Assembly: GCA_964017145.1 (NCBI GenBank)
Contig: OZ024847.1
Coordinates: 3,038,001-3,102,000 of the forward strand
DNA from: Agrocybe praecox
Lineage: Eukaryota; Basidiomycota; Agaricomycetes; Agaricales; Agrocybaceae
Length of the DNA stretch: 64,000 nt
Direction of reading: 5' to 3'
Made by a program: the position numbers and the translations under genes. The notes beneath the pieces are model-generated. The model ran no database searches, had not been told where the DNA came from, and saw only the letters and a program-made list of their open reading frames with translations. This document shows positions 1 to 13,300 of this stretch, piece by piece. Each line of letters opens with the position of its first letter. The first letter of the stretch is position 1.

Positions 1-1688
1 CAGGAAACCTCTGAATAGTCGCTCTTTATCTGCTCTGCTTGCTTGAAAACTATCTGTCTCCGGTCCAAAACCTTTTTTCAAGTTGCGAGCCTATGGAACC
101 CGCTCAACGAACCCTGCAATGCTTCATCTGCCTCCCCGTGCCTCATCTTTAGAGTCACAACACCACACCAGGCTCCCAATCTTTTCAAGCAAGATGTGTT
201 TTCTATGCTCCTCGCGCATTGCGCATTTCCCCGATTGGACGTGATAGTAGCTGTGAAGTTGGAAAGATAGACGAGTACGGTAGAGTATCGAGTATGATTG
301 GCACTGCGACCGATGTCATCAGTGTGCTCGTATCCCCCTCCGAACACTCAACTCAAAACCCCTTTCATCATCAATATCTCTTCGTGTCTGTAAATTTCAT
401 TTTTCATTGGACGCCCTTGGATAGCTGAATCATGTATGTATTTTTTTATTTTTTATTTTACTCCTTGTTTATTCTCCGCTGTGGCGAACCATATGGTGGA
501 GATTTACATATCATGTATGTATATGTTCTCGGCGCAGCGCTTGTTCGTCTTTGAAAAATGTAATTTTTCTCCCTTTCCTGGCCGCCAAGTTCCTACCCCC
601 TCTGATCTCGACAACGTGCGTCATTTGCTCTCTTCAACGCCCAACCGTTCCGTTTTCTCGACGAACAATGCACCGTCATGCATCGTGGTATCCTGTACGT
701 TGGTCTGTCTCACCTCGAAATAAAGCGAACGTCCATTTCCATGTGGTGTTGGTTGTACTTCAAGCTGTCGTTGGTCCTCGACCCGGGTCGTGATTTGGAT
801 GCGTCAATATTAGGGATACCCCACTGTTTGCAGTACCTAGCGTAATCTCAGTCGCAGCGACACTTGCTGATTTTTGAATTGTGTCCCAACATCTGCTTTG
901 CGTATATAAACTCGTCCTTGAAACCGAAGCCTATCGTGGACATGGTACCGAAGGAGAATTTTTAAAAATAATCTCACAGTCATATTGTGTACTCTAAGTC
1001 GACGGCGGGAACAGGCATATGATGCATCTGGGTAAGGAATACAGGCGTTACCAAATATTGGGTAGACGAACTTCCTCTTCTAGTGCTTGTGTTTTCAGGG
1101 TCGGAAATTTTGCATACGCCTATTAAGTACCCCCGAGCAACGCATCTCTGGCGTTTTTTTCGACGTTATGACCTGGAATGTGTTGACGCTTGGCACCATC
1201 TCTGTAAGACGTTGTTAATCAGACGCCCGTTAGCCTCGTTATTTGAGTTCACTACCAAGAGACATACAAACAAAGGCTCAGGATATAAAGTTCTGTACAG
1301 GTGCTGATAAATTAATATCATTGTGATCACAATGAATTGAGGAGCGGAGTGGAAAACTGACGAGTAGGCGCTCAGTGAATCGCACCGGGGTGATACTATT
1401 CAAGTAGCGTCACACGGTTTTCCCATCAGCGATAACGACAGTGCTCTTCTTTTCCCTTACCGCAAGACACACCTGTATTCGATGACTGCAGTGATGTGCG
1501 ACTGATATATTTCTCACACCCTCGGGCAGTGCATATTTAACTCTACGTGCAAGACCACAACTGCTTCACAACTTACCAGTTCCCATTTCGACACCTGTAT
1601 TGCTTAACCATGTCCACCATCGTTTACGGATACTTCATCCATAATGGCTTTTGCTGAAGGGCCGATACGCTATATGGCATGAAAATAG

Positions 1689-1741
1689 GTAGGTTAGCTT
1701 TGGAAACATCATGTATGGTTCTCATGTCTTATTTATAACAG
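1689..1741 (+). other. Likely 5' leader intron of the first TPR gene
   Basis: A GTAGGT donor after ...aaaatag and an acceptor ...tataacag before acagatggg bound 53 nt. The same donor and acceptor context recurs at the same place before the other two copies (10135-10192 and 17968-18030), about 100 nt upstream of each ATG. Conservation of both ends while the middle varies supports a spliced leader. Confidence 0.55.
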
Positions 1742-1837
1742 ACAGATGGGTGCCGGGTGGTGCTGAACTGCAGTCGTATAATCTCAGGTCACTTTTCACC
1801 TACCAACGACCTTCTTCCTTTCTTAGCTTCCCGTACA

Positions 1838-4800
1838 ATGGCAGATCCATTATCCGCTACTCTGATCGTAATCTCGCTTGCAACGGCTCTCAGGGACATC
1901 GTCGAACTAGCGCAAACACTCAATGACTCGTTCAAGAAGGTGAGAAGGCAAAGTCGCAGTTGATAGAAGATTCTTGAGCTGATTATTTCATTCCTAGCCT
2001 GGTCGGAATATGCAAAGGGCGGAATCTCTGGCTGCGGAGACGCTCGGAATCGTACAAGAGCTCAAGAGATTCTACGATGCACATACAGAAGTTCTAGACA
2101 GTGCGCCGGGTATGCAGGACGCCGTACTAAGGCTACTGAGGTGCGTGCCTAATATCACTAATTGGGCTGCTTTATTGACATACCCCGCAGGGAAATGGAA
2201 ACGGTACACGAGAAGTGCATACCTATACTGCAAGTTCACACTGCCTTGGATAGAAAACTACATACCTGGATAAAGCGGAAAGTTGGTCCATGGTGGAAGC
2301 GGAATAGCGTGGAGGAATCCATTCGAAATCTGAGAGATGGGGCGAACAAATGTCGAAGTGATTTCATGGTGCGAGAATAAGGGATACAGAATCCTATATG
2401 AACTGACAGGAATGCCAAAGATGTTTGCATTGCTGCGCATTGAAGCCACCACAATCGAAATCCGAGCTGCTGTTACGCACGGGGTCGCTCGCCCTCATGT
2501 CCAATCATCGGTTACTCAAGTGTTGGATGATAACGTCCTAGCCTTCATGGGTTCCACTCCCGTCATATTATCCCAACTCCCCCCACATGTCAAATTAGCC
2601 GAACACCTTGTGTATAAGGAATATATCACCCTTCAAGTGGGCAAGATCGACATCCTACTCAAAGCCTTCTCTTCTGGCGGATCCTATCCAGTTGAAGAGC
2701 CAGATGCTGTTCATTTGCAACAATTCGAGACTGTGATTTGGCTAAAGCCCATTACCAAGGAGGAAATAGAAGATGTACAATCCAATATCTTTGCCCACAT
2801 GGTGATGATACAAGATAGCATTCAAGGTAGACACAATAATGGATTGTCAGTCCAGCGGGGTGCATCGGCAATGTCTGACTTGTCTGTCTGGCTTGCTCAT
2901 CTCGACATGGGTCAAGAATCTTTGACAATAGCGCGATATGCCGTGGACATATATAGGACACTCACCAAGACAAACGGAGATGTATATGGACCCCACCTTG
3001 CGCAAGCACTTTACGTCATGTCGTACAATCTTCAGGGCTCTGATGAACCTGTACAGGCCTACAAAGTAATCACAGAGGCTGTGACCATTGGACGACGTCT
3101 CGTGGCTGCCAATCCAACCTTTGAAGCTGAAATGCAGCTCGCTGACTTGGTTCGCTACTCCTCGTATGTTGCGCGTCGGAATAGAGATCTGCAAAGTGCC
3201 ATTCAGGACGCAGAGGAAGCGGTACAAACTTATCAGCGCCTTATTGGACAATCCACATCCGTGTTGCGAAAGAAAGTCAACGTCATAAACAAAAGGCGCG
3301 GACAAACTTTTATAACGTTAGAAGCCACGCACATTGGAAACTTTGCTCATGCATTGGTAGAGCTGCATTACACTCTATCTTCAACTAGTCGAAAGCATGA
3401 ATCAGTAGCTGCAGGAATCAAAGCGCTCGAGTTATACAGTTCGCTGGAACAGAGGCACAATTACAGTGACGTCAGTTTTTGGATAGCACATCTTTGTCAC
3501 TCCCTTGCATCCGACGAGTATCGGGACGTAATGTCCATCGATCAATCTCTTTCCTACGTACAACAATCGGCGTTTCAGTACGAGAAAGTACTTCGACTGA
3601 CTGGAAATGTTTCTGGAAACCTTCCTTTGTCCCTGGCGAGGCAAGCCGAGATTTTATCAGATTTGGACCGCATTGAAGAGGCATGTGTGGTATGCCAAAA
3701 ACTCGAACAAATAGTGCAAAAACATATTGAGGATCATCAGCTCCGTGCTAAATCACTTCTGCATCTAACGAGATCTCTTTACCATTCAAGGCGTTACGTG
3801 GAGGCAGTGTCGGTCGGGGAACAATTACTGGCAACCTACTGGTCTTCGCTGTTAGGTTGGGATCTGTGTAGTGCCTATGACTACACTTCTCGTGCCTTTG
3901 GGCATGAAGGAAACACTTTCAAGGCGGTACAAATTGCGGAATCGGCTGTCAGCTATTGGCGCATGCTAGCCTTTCACGATTCTGAAAACGTTAAATTTCT
4001 TGCTGCCAGCGTTGACAATCTGGCACGTCAACTTTGTTCCGCAGCTGATTATGGACGAGCCTTCAGTGCAGGACATGAAGCAATGAAGTTGTGTAGCAGC
4101 TTGATTCAAAAAGACCCCTTTTCGGTGGAGAATTACACGAAAACCCTTCGACTGAATATGGATATTGCGGTACAGGCAAAGATGGAACCCATGTCTGTGG
4201 AACGTAGCCGAGAGGTCATTCGATATTCTCGGGCACTGATCAAACAATATCCTGAACAACAAATGTTCCATATTCGTTGCATCCTTGATCATGCAGACAT
4301 GCTGGATGACTTTGACCGACTTGTAGAAGCCAGCGCCTCCATTGAAGAGGCTCTCAGTTGGTTCGATTCTCACCCAGCACAAGATGCAGATTTTTCCGAA
4401 CTATACACCGACACACTTCTATTTTCTGCCACATTTCTTCATGATCAGGGTCATCCCGACGAGGCATTAAGTGCCTATGACAAGGTGATCAAAGTTGGGG
4501 AACCCTTCGCAGACGCTCTTTCTGTTGCATGCAATATTCTCTTGGCGAAGGCTGAAACCCTCGTGAAATTATGTTTTATTGGACGAGTTCCAGCTGCGCT
4601 TGCCAAGATTGAAGATTGTCTTACGTTTGCGGCTGAACATGATTTGGAGAAGGAAAAAGTATATTTCTACTGTTTGGGCAATGCGTCGCTTGTCTACCGA
4701 TGCAGCGGCGACATCAATAAAGCAATATCCAACATGAGACGGGCGATCGATAATCTTGAAGATCGGGACAGAAGTCTATTTTCCAGCATTTTGTCTGACC

Positions 4801-5339
4801 TCCTCGCCGATGCTGGGGAGGACGAAGAAGCTTTGATTGTTTCACACAAGGCAATTCAAGGATACGAAAGATTGCAGAAGCCCTCCTCAACCATTCTCAA
4901 GGAAACCTATGCAGGCACACAATATAGTCTTTCCCTACGTTTCTTCGCCAGCAATGACTTCGCTCGGGGACGAGAGCTGCTTCTCGAGGTCCGATCATTC
5001 TACCAACAACATTCACAAACCAGGAACATCCAGTTCATCGACGTGGCTATAACGCTATGGGCATTGGGACACCTAGAGTGCGCATCAGGCCGACACAAAG
5101 AAGGCATCGCTGCAAGAACGGAACTCACCGAGTTGCGAAAACAACTTCAACTCATATTCCCAAGCCTCGATGATCTTGTGGAGGTGGCATTGAAAACAGA
5201 AAGAAATTTTGCCGCGTGGAAGAATCTCCTCAAAAAAATCAATCTTACGTGTGGTCACCAGGACGAAGATATGATATACTCGAAAGTGCAGCAATATTCT
5301 AATATGAAAATCCAGGACTTCTGTCGGATGAACCTATAG
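1838..5339 (+). CDS. TPR-repeat protein with N-terminal helical bundle, copy 1
   Basis: Proposed exons are 1838-1939, 1998-2140, 2191-2368 and 2421-5339, giving about 1113 aa. Splice phases agree and match the two paralogs (introns of 58, 50 and 52 nt). The start ATG sits in the context acaATGgcagat. Residues 1-34 (MADPLSATLIVISLATALRD start) and the next ~110 residues form a predicted all-helical bundle with conserved WWKRNS and LRDGANKCR stretches, of the kind found in fungal HeLo-like/MLKL-like N-domains. From about residue 300 to the C-terminus are degenerate TPR-like helix pairs (for example PDEALSAYDKVIKVG). I see no NB-ARC or NACHT P-loop between them. Compared with copy 2, about 21 residues are missing just after the exon 4 start. 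Likely a cytosolic scaffold; a role in recognition or cell death is inference. Confidence 0.8.
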
Positions 5340-5809
5340 GACTTGCGGACTAGGTTTTACTTTGCGATCCTCGATATTATTGTTCATTTACTCTCACTTT
5401 CTGACGGTTTTGCTTCTGGCTCTCCATCAGTTAATATGAACCCTTCTTTCTTTTTTATTACTGTAGGTACAGTACTATACAAAATTCAGTCTTTATCCTT
5501 CAAGGATATAAGTACTAAGGCAGGACATGCTCGAAGCAAGTCGCCTTTCACGCACCGTGCTAGAACTCATATTATATGTAATATTGCCAAACAACTTAAT
5601 CAGATTTATACACAGTTAATAGGACAGTGTTCAATGACAATGGATTACATTTGCCTAAAATCTCTGAATCAGAACAAATTTCTTGTGAGCCGAGTTTATA
5701 CTTGGCTAGTCCTTGGCTCCAAGTGTAGTGTAGTGTAGTGTACCGAACATCTGGACGTTCAACATGACCGTTGGAGATCAACTGGTCAACGTTCACGTCA
5801 GGTATAGGG
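5340..5809. other. Intergenic spacer after TPR copy 1
   Basis: AT-rich 3' flank with no gene I can support. It contains a short gtagt-type direct repeat at about 5726-5741. The 131-codon frame opening at 5343 has no paralogous counterpart and no recognisable motif. Confidence 0.5.
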
Positions 5810-8200
5810 GAGAAATCAACTTACGCGCATGGCCAATGTGCTAGCAACGTTCTTTCTAATGCGAGAGTTCTACCATCTGGGTTGTGGCGAGTCCTACATA
5901 CTGCCCAGATTATCGAGATTGAGTGAAAATGATTCTTCGGGAGGCGGCTTGGGATGCTCTTCATGCTCCTTAGCAGGTACATATTATATGTTTTTCAGAG
6001 TCGATGGTGCGAGAAGAAATTCATACTGTCATATGTGTATGGTACAAGCCTAAGACCTTATACGCAGCTCGTCTGTGCCCAATCGCACCAGATTCAACAT
6101 CAAGCTCATCCAGGATGTGGACACCATCTTTACACGCAGCCGACTCTCGATTCTCTGGCAGCCCTTCTCAGACGCTGCGGTACCATCACACCGGCGTAGG
6201 CCACGTACATGGCGTTAAGCGAGGTATGTGATGTATAACGATCGACCATTGAATTTGTGATCTGATGAGGGTGTGAGTTTTACGAGCAAAATGGTAGTGT
6301 TGTATGTGCAATCGGCGGCAACGGAGAGACGCCAACTTTCACAGACAAATATATTATCAAGGAAAAAAATAACTGACGAATGTCCCGACCGAAGCCATTG
6401 GTATGGGTCATATTCCGAGTATTAAACAGCACTCTGTTGACGCTAGGGACTAGGTCAGCACGACAGGATAAAACCAGTCCAATTGGATGACTCACCGTCA
6501 CCGAGATGTGGTGTATGGTCAAAAGATTGGCTGCACGAGAATATTCCAAGCAGCATCAACGTTCGAGGTATTTATTTACTATTCTGTGGCGATGCATAAG
6601 AGTTCAGCGATGCATATAAAACGCGTCGCTAACTCACCAGTAACGTACGATATACCCTGATATTTATTCGGGTCCATACTGCGCCAACGACAAAATGCAT
6701 AGAGATCAGGAAGTAAAGTAACCTTGAGTAAAAAAATAAATCAGCGCATATACGAGCTCAAATGGATATTGCGTACAATGCAATTACTTATATGACCATC
6801 GAAAAGCGGTTACGCAAGCGAGGGACTCTGGAAGGAAGAAGTCGAAATGGATAGCACATCATGGAATATGTAACATACGTATTTCGTGCTTCAAAAGCAC
6901 TGCAATCAATTCCGTGTCCTCGAGCGGTCACTTCCTTGCGCGACCCGTTTTGAGCACCCTCGCATTCCACCTCGGCACCCTACGCTACACTCAAGACCCC
7001 GCCGAGCATCCGGCCTCTCGCAATTTCATGCACTATCATACGATATGTTGCGACACAGTGGTGTGCGACTGAGCATCTCGTCTTTTCTCCCAATTCCTAT
7101 AAGCGACCCCGGCTCCACCGAGAATCAACATCTCGAAGTAGTATTTCAACGTGTTGAAAACACATTATTCTATCCAAAACCACCGATTGTCTTCTACTGT
7201 TCAGAGAACGTCAGCGCTTGTTCCTTATGGCACGAGACCCACTCACCCAAGCACACTTTGCTAATCATCCCGATCTCATATATAGATTGCGAACTTTTCA
7301 AACGGGAACGAGCTTCCATTAGGTCAATGTGATGGTAGAGTAATATCGACCGGCGCTGCAAGGTGGTGTATGTGCGATGGCGGCAATGCGGGCAGGTACG
7401 TACGACCTTCTTACAGAAGCTGAAGACGTTAGCCTATAATGTAGGGCACAGGGGTAGGAATTCCGACGTGCCTATACAGCCTGCAACGAATTACATGCCC
7501 AAGCTCCCATTGACACTATCCCTTTGAGACATTGAACCGAAGTACCGAGTGCTCCCAAAGATGTTCAGAATTTAGATGCCTGTGTACGCTCTGGACATGG
7601 ATAGAAAAGGCTCAGAGACACGTTCAACCCTGTGGAATGGGTGGGTAGACTCACCGAAATACCCAGAATCCTTGATGCTCTCTTTTTCCCATCCCCGAAT
7701 GTCCACCGTACGCTATACCGCGACAACAAGGTGAAGAATTGAACTGAGAAGGTAGACTAAGCTTGATGATGCCCAATCAGCGCATATATGCATTGACAAA
7801 AAGAATTCTTACAATGATATTCAAGGCAGGCCATCAAACCCAACACAGTCATGCATCGATACCCATTCGTCAAAACGAGAAGAGGGGGAGTCTGGAAGGG
7901 CGGATAAATGTGAGTGGGGTAACATGTCAAGAAGAAAAGAGCGTACGTACTGATCGAGAGGACATGGCTGTACGACTCAACCATCTTTGAGCTTCACAAG
8001 TAGAGGATGGTAGTAGTTCAATATGTTCGATGCAGAGGCCGATGTGGGTAAGCCTCTCTGCGCTAATGTGTAACATCCTTGAAGTGACGAACTAGTACTC
8101 AGAATGGGAGATTAGGCGATGGGTGGTTGGGAGAAACTAGAGCAACCGGACATTAATGACACGGAAAAGAACAGTAGATGCAGATGTTCAGAGAGAGACT
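5810..8200 (-). pseudogene. Decayed spliced reverse-strand gene, unit 1
   Basis: No long frame exists, but reverse-strand donor-like sites (read on the plus strand as ACTTAC, ACTCAC or ACGTAC) recur at the same relative places in units 1, 2 and 3. One block on the reverse strand, near 7560-7600, reads as AY-x2-I-x2-LNIFG-x-(S/T)RY(L/F)G when the three units are compared. Here that frame carries an in-frame stop. The block recalls the stretch after the third membrane helix in fungal 7-TM families, but that match is weak. I infer an old multi-exon gene now without function; it could instead be conserved non-coding DNA. Confidence 0.3.
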
Positions 8201-8312
8201 GAGCTGCGACACGGCTGATTCTCTCCCAGGCATATTGTGCATTGATCCTTGCATCATCGAAGTGATGTGAAAAGTGCATGAGTGGATAAATTTAGAGCGA
8301 ACGCGGAAGACG

Positions 8313-8400
8313 GAATGGATCGCCGAACGGTCACGCGACTTTATTTGGCTTCTTCCGTTACGCGTCGCGTCGTCGAAGCCGAGCATTTTTCTTCTTTCAC
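8313..8400. repeat. Junction block, copy 1
   Basis: GC-rich block containing cgaacggtcacgcgactt and ttccgttacgcgtcgcgtcg. It recurs at 16700-16790 and 22955-23045 with few changes, always between a reverse relic and the next forward unit. It is probably the divergent promoter or the recombination border of the tandem array. Confidence 0.6.
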
Positions 8401-10134
8401 GCACCTGCTGCTCTAGTTTCTTCAAAACATCATCCGTTCTACTTGCTTGAAAACTATCTCTCTCTGGTCCAAAAACGTTTTGTGAATTGATGGGACTCCC
8501 TTGGCCTGCAATGTTTTAATCTGCCTCCCCGCGCCTCATTTCTCGAGTCACAACGTCCCTGTATCTCTACGAACGTCCTTTCGTTGTCAATTAAAACGTG
8601 TGTCTCATGTTACTTACGCCTTGTCTATTTCCTCCTTGCACGTCATTCTCGGCTATACTTTTCTAGTAGTTATGTATCAAATTGGTAGGATATGCGAGTA
8701 CGCCAAAGTATATCACGCAGGCCCTAGGTGGGCTCTCGGAGTGTCCTCTATAATCTACTGACCTCTGTGATTGACACTGCGACCGATGCTACATATATCA
8801 CTCAACTTCATTGTCCCCAACGTCCTGCGCGCTGTTCTACCATCTTATCTTGAACGCCTTTGGATGGCTGAAGTGATTGCATATCACGTATATAATGTGT
8901 TTTGGCCTCAATGCTTGTTCGTCGCTGAACGATCGAGCATCAGCCTGTTATCCGTGAAAGCGTGAACGATGTTTCATTGCGTATTCTGTTGGGGAATGCA
9001 AAACACGTGAGCAAATTAGGGTTTTATACAGGTTTCGGTTTCAGGATAATGTACACTTTACATTTAGGCCCTCTCTCGGCCGCCACTTCCTATCCCACCT
9101 TATCTCGACCACGAGTGTCGTTCAACGTGGTACCTTTTTATGTCAGTTGGTCTTACACCCCGAATAAAAATTGAAGAGAACTCCATTGCGATATTATGTT
9201 GGTTCTGGGTGTCGTCGGTCCCCGACCTAAGTGGTGATCTGAATGCATTAATGCTGAGGAAAGCGATAAGCAAACAGCATGTTTCGCACAAGCGTTTAGA
9301 GTCATTACCCACCTCTTACAGCATGTAGCGTGCAACATTCCCAACTTACTCAAAGAGGATATGAAGCTATATCAGAAGAAGTAGTGTATCTCAAATCTCA
9401 GTCACAATAACACCTACTGAGTTTCGAATTGTCCTAACCTCTGCTTTGCACATATAAACTCGTCTTTGAAACCCTTTCGTGGACATTGTGTCGAAGATGA
9501 ATTTTTACAGATAAGTTGAAGCACCCAAATTCGACACCGGTTCTGCCTTGTCGCTGCTACCCCAAGCAACGCGTCTTGCGCATTTTTGACAGTATGAACG
9601 GGAATTTATTGATCCTTGCGCTCCATCTCTGTAAGACGTCGTTAAATAACGTCATTATTTGAGTTCAGTACCGAGAGGTATTTGAACAAAGGCTCAGGAA
9701 ATTCGCAAGGGTAGAAAAACTTGGGACCATGATGAATTGAAGAGCGAACTGAAAAGCTGCACAGTCGGTGCTCAATGTTGAATGGCAACGTTGGAATCGT
9801 TGGAATCAATCGCGTCTAGAATTCAGTAACGTCACAGGATATTCCCATCAGCGATAACGACTGTTCTTTTCCCTTTCCCCTACCATATCTGTATGCGATG
9901 ACTGCACTCGCTGTGCATCATGGGTTTTGCAGTGATGTGCTGCTAATATATCTCTCACAGCCTCAGGCAGTGTACATTCAACACTTTCCGTGCGACTCGA
10001 CCACAACTTCCTCGTAACTTACGAATTGTCATTTCGACACCTGTATTGCTCAACCGTGTCCACCATCGTTCACGGATACTTCATCCATAATGGATTTTGG
10101 TGCAGGGCTGATACGCTACATGGCATGAAAACAG

Positions 10135-10192
10135 GTAGGTTAATTTTGAAACTTCGTGAATGAGCGCTCTAATAGTCTCTTATTTACAACAG
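10135..10192 (+). other. Likely 5' leader intron of TPR copy 2
   Basis: GTAGGT donor after ...aaaacag and acceptor ...acaacag before acagatggg. It aligns with the leader introns at 1689-1741 and 17968-18030. Confidence 0.55.
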
Positions 10193-10303
10193 ACAGATGG
10201 GCGGTGCTGAACTGCAGTGCTGATATTCAGTGAAATCATATAACCCCAGGCGACTTTTCCCCTAATAACAACCCCCTCCTTTTCTTCGATTCGTGTACAT
10301 ACA

Positions 10304-13300
10304 ATGGCAGACCCATTATCTATTACTCTGGCCGTAGTGTCGCTTGCAACAGCTCTCAAGGACGTCATCGAACTCTCACAAACTCTCTATGACTCGTTCA
10401 AGAAGGTGCGAAAGCAAGGTCACGGCTTGGAGAAGCCCTCAAAGTTGATTGTCTTGTTCTTAGTCTGGTCGGAATATGCAAAGGGCACAATTTCTAGCTG
10501 CGGAGACGCTCGGAATCGTGCAAGAGCTCAAGACGTTCTATGACGGGCATAAAGAGATACTAGAGAGTGTGCCCAATATGCAAAAAGCCGTTCTAAGGCT
10601 ATTGAAGTACGTCTTTATCATCATTAATCGGGCATTTTTACTTACATCTTCTGTAGGGAAATGCAAACGGTATACGAGAAATGCAAACCTATGCTCCAAC
10701 TTTACGGCGCTTTGGACGGAAACCTACATACCTGGATAAAGCAAAAAATTGGACCTTGGTGGAAGCGAAATAGCATCGAGGAATCCATTCGGACTCTGCG
10801 AGATGGCGCAAATAAATGTCGTATTGATTTTATGGTGCGAGAATAAGGAATACGCAGTTAGATATGAGCTGACAAAAATTTGAAGATGTTTTCCTTGTTG
10901 CGCATTGAAACCGCCAATGCTCAGACCCAAGCCACTGTAGCTCAGACCCACACTGCTGCTGTCCGAACCGAGGCCAGCCTGACTGAATTCCGAGCTTCTG
11001 TCACGCATGGCTTCGCTCACCCAGGACTCCAATCATCGCTTCCTCAAGTGTCAGATAATAATGTCCGAGCCTTCCTGGGTTCGAGTCCCGTTATATTATC
11101 GCAACTTCCCCCACATGTCAAATTAGCCGAACACCTTGTGTATAAGGAGTATATCACCCTTCAAGTGGGCAAGATCAACACCCTATTCAAAACCCTCTCT
11201 TCTCGCGGATCCTATCCAGTTGAAGAGCCGGATACTGTACATTTGCAACAATTCGAGGGTGTAATTTGGCTAAAGCCCGTTACCAAGGAGGAAATAGAAG
11301 ATATACAATCCCATATCTTCGCTCTGATGGTGAAGATACAAGATAGCATTCAAGATAGACACAATAATGGATTGTCAATCCAGCGCGGTGCACAAGCAAT
11401 GTCGGACTTGTCTGGCTGGCTTGGTAACCTCGACATGGATCAAGAATCTTTAACAGTAGCGCGATTTGCCGTAGACATCTATAGGACACTCACCAATGCA
11501 AACGAGGATGTTTATGGACCCCACCTTGCGCAAGCACTTCACTTCGTTTCGCATAGTCTTGTAGAAATAGGGAGCCCTGTACAGGCTTATGAAGCAATAA
11601 CAGAGGCTGTGACCCTTGGACGTCGTCTCGTGGTTGCCAATCCGACCTTCAAAGCCCAAATCGAGCTTGCTTATTTGGTTTGCCGCTCCTCCTATGTTGC
11701 GCGTCTGAATGGAGATTTGGAAAATGCGATCCAGGATGCAGAAGAAGCAGTACAAAGCTACGAACACCTAGTTGGACAATCCACATCCGTGTTACAAATG
11801 GAAGTAAACATCATCAACAAAATGAGTGGGCCAACCGTGATGACGTTGGACGGGACGCTAATTTGCGGATTTGCTCGAGCAATGGAGGAGCTGCATTTTA
11901 GTCTGTCTTCAACTAGTAGAAAAAATGAATCAGTAAGCGCAGGAATAAATGCGCTTGAGCTGTACAGTGCACTGGAGCAGAGGCACAATTACCCCTATTT
12001 CAGTGATTCGATAGCAGCTCTTTGTTACTCTCTCGCATCCGATGACATTCGGGACATAATTTCCATCGACCAAGCTCTTTTCTACGCACAAAAGGCGGTG
12101 TCTCAATACGAGAAGGTCCTTCAACACACCGGAAATCTCCCCCGCAACCTTCCTTTTTGCCTGGCAAGCCAAGCCAAAATTTTATCAGATCTGGACCACA
12201 TTGAGGAGGCATATGTGGTGTGCCAGAAACTTCAACAAATAGTTCTTAAACATATTGAGGATCACCAGCTCCGTGCCGAATCACTCCTGCAACTAACAAA
12301 AAATCTTTACCATTCAAGGCGTTATGTGGAGGCAGCATTGGTCGGGGAACAATTAATAGCAACCTACCAGTCTTCGCTGTTAGGTTGGGATCTGTGCAGT
12401 GCCTATGACTACACTTCTTGTGCCTTTGTGCATGAAGGAAACACTGTCAAGGCAGTACAGATTGCGGAATCGGCTGTCAGCTATTGGCGCATGCTAGCCT
12501 TTCACGATTCCGAAAACGTTAAATTTCTTGCTTCCAGCGTTGACAATCTAGGACGTCGATTTTATTCCACGGCTGATTATATATGGGCCTTCAGTGCAGG
12601 CCATGAAGCAATGGAGCTGTATAGCAGCTTGATTAAAAGAGACCCCTTTTTGGTGGAGAATTACACGAAAACCCTTCAACTGAATATGGATATTGCTATA
12701 CAGGCAAAGATGAAACCCAAGTCTGTGGAACGGAGCCGAGAGGTCATTCGACATTCTCGGGCACTGGTCAAGCAATTTCCCGACCGACAACTATTTCTTA
12801 TTGGTCTCCTGCGGGAGCACGCAGAGCTGTTGGAAGAGTCTGGCCAACTCGCGGAAGGCAGTGCCGCTCTTGAAGAGGTTCTTACCTGGTTTGACTCTCA
12901 TCCAGCTGAAGAAGATTCGGCTAGACTGCACACCTTCATACTTCTAGTTTCTGGCAGACTTCTTCGTGACCAAGGTCATCTTAACAAGGCATTAAGTGCC
13001 TATGACAAGGCGATTGAGATTGGGCAACCCCTCGCGAACGCTCATGATGTTGCATCCGATCTTTTCTGGGCAAAGGCCGAAACCCTCATGATATTATATA
13101 TTATGGGACAAGTTCCACTTGCGCTTGACAGGATTGAAGATTGTCTTACGTTTGCTGCGAACCATGATTTGAAGGACCTGGAGTATGCCTGTTATTTGAC
13201 TAATTCATCACTTGTCTACCAATTCAGTGGGGACGTCGATAATGCTCTGTCCAACATTCGACAGTCGATTGACATTCTTAAAGATCAGGGCAGAATTCCA

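Larger units (their letters stand above)
1..8400. repeat. Tandem segmental duplication, unit 1
   Basis: First of three head-to-tail units. It holds a forward TPR gene, its leader intron and a downstream reverse-strand relic. The window opens just inside the unit: the text near 45-65 (cttgaaaactatctgtctc) recurs near 8441-8462. Similarity to units 2 and 3 continues through non-coding DNA upstream of the gene, so whole segments were duplicated and not only the coding part. Outside the gene at 1838-5339 I see no other intact gene in 1-1680 or 5340-8400. Limits are approximate and set by the recurring GC-rich block at 8313-8400. Confidence 0.75.

Noticed and set aside
5343..5738. 131-codon frame after the first TPR gene
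   Set aside because: No counterpart after the other TPR copies, no motif, AT-rich spacer.
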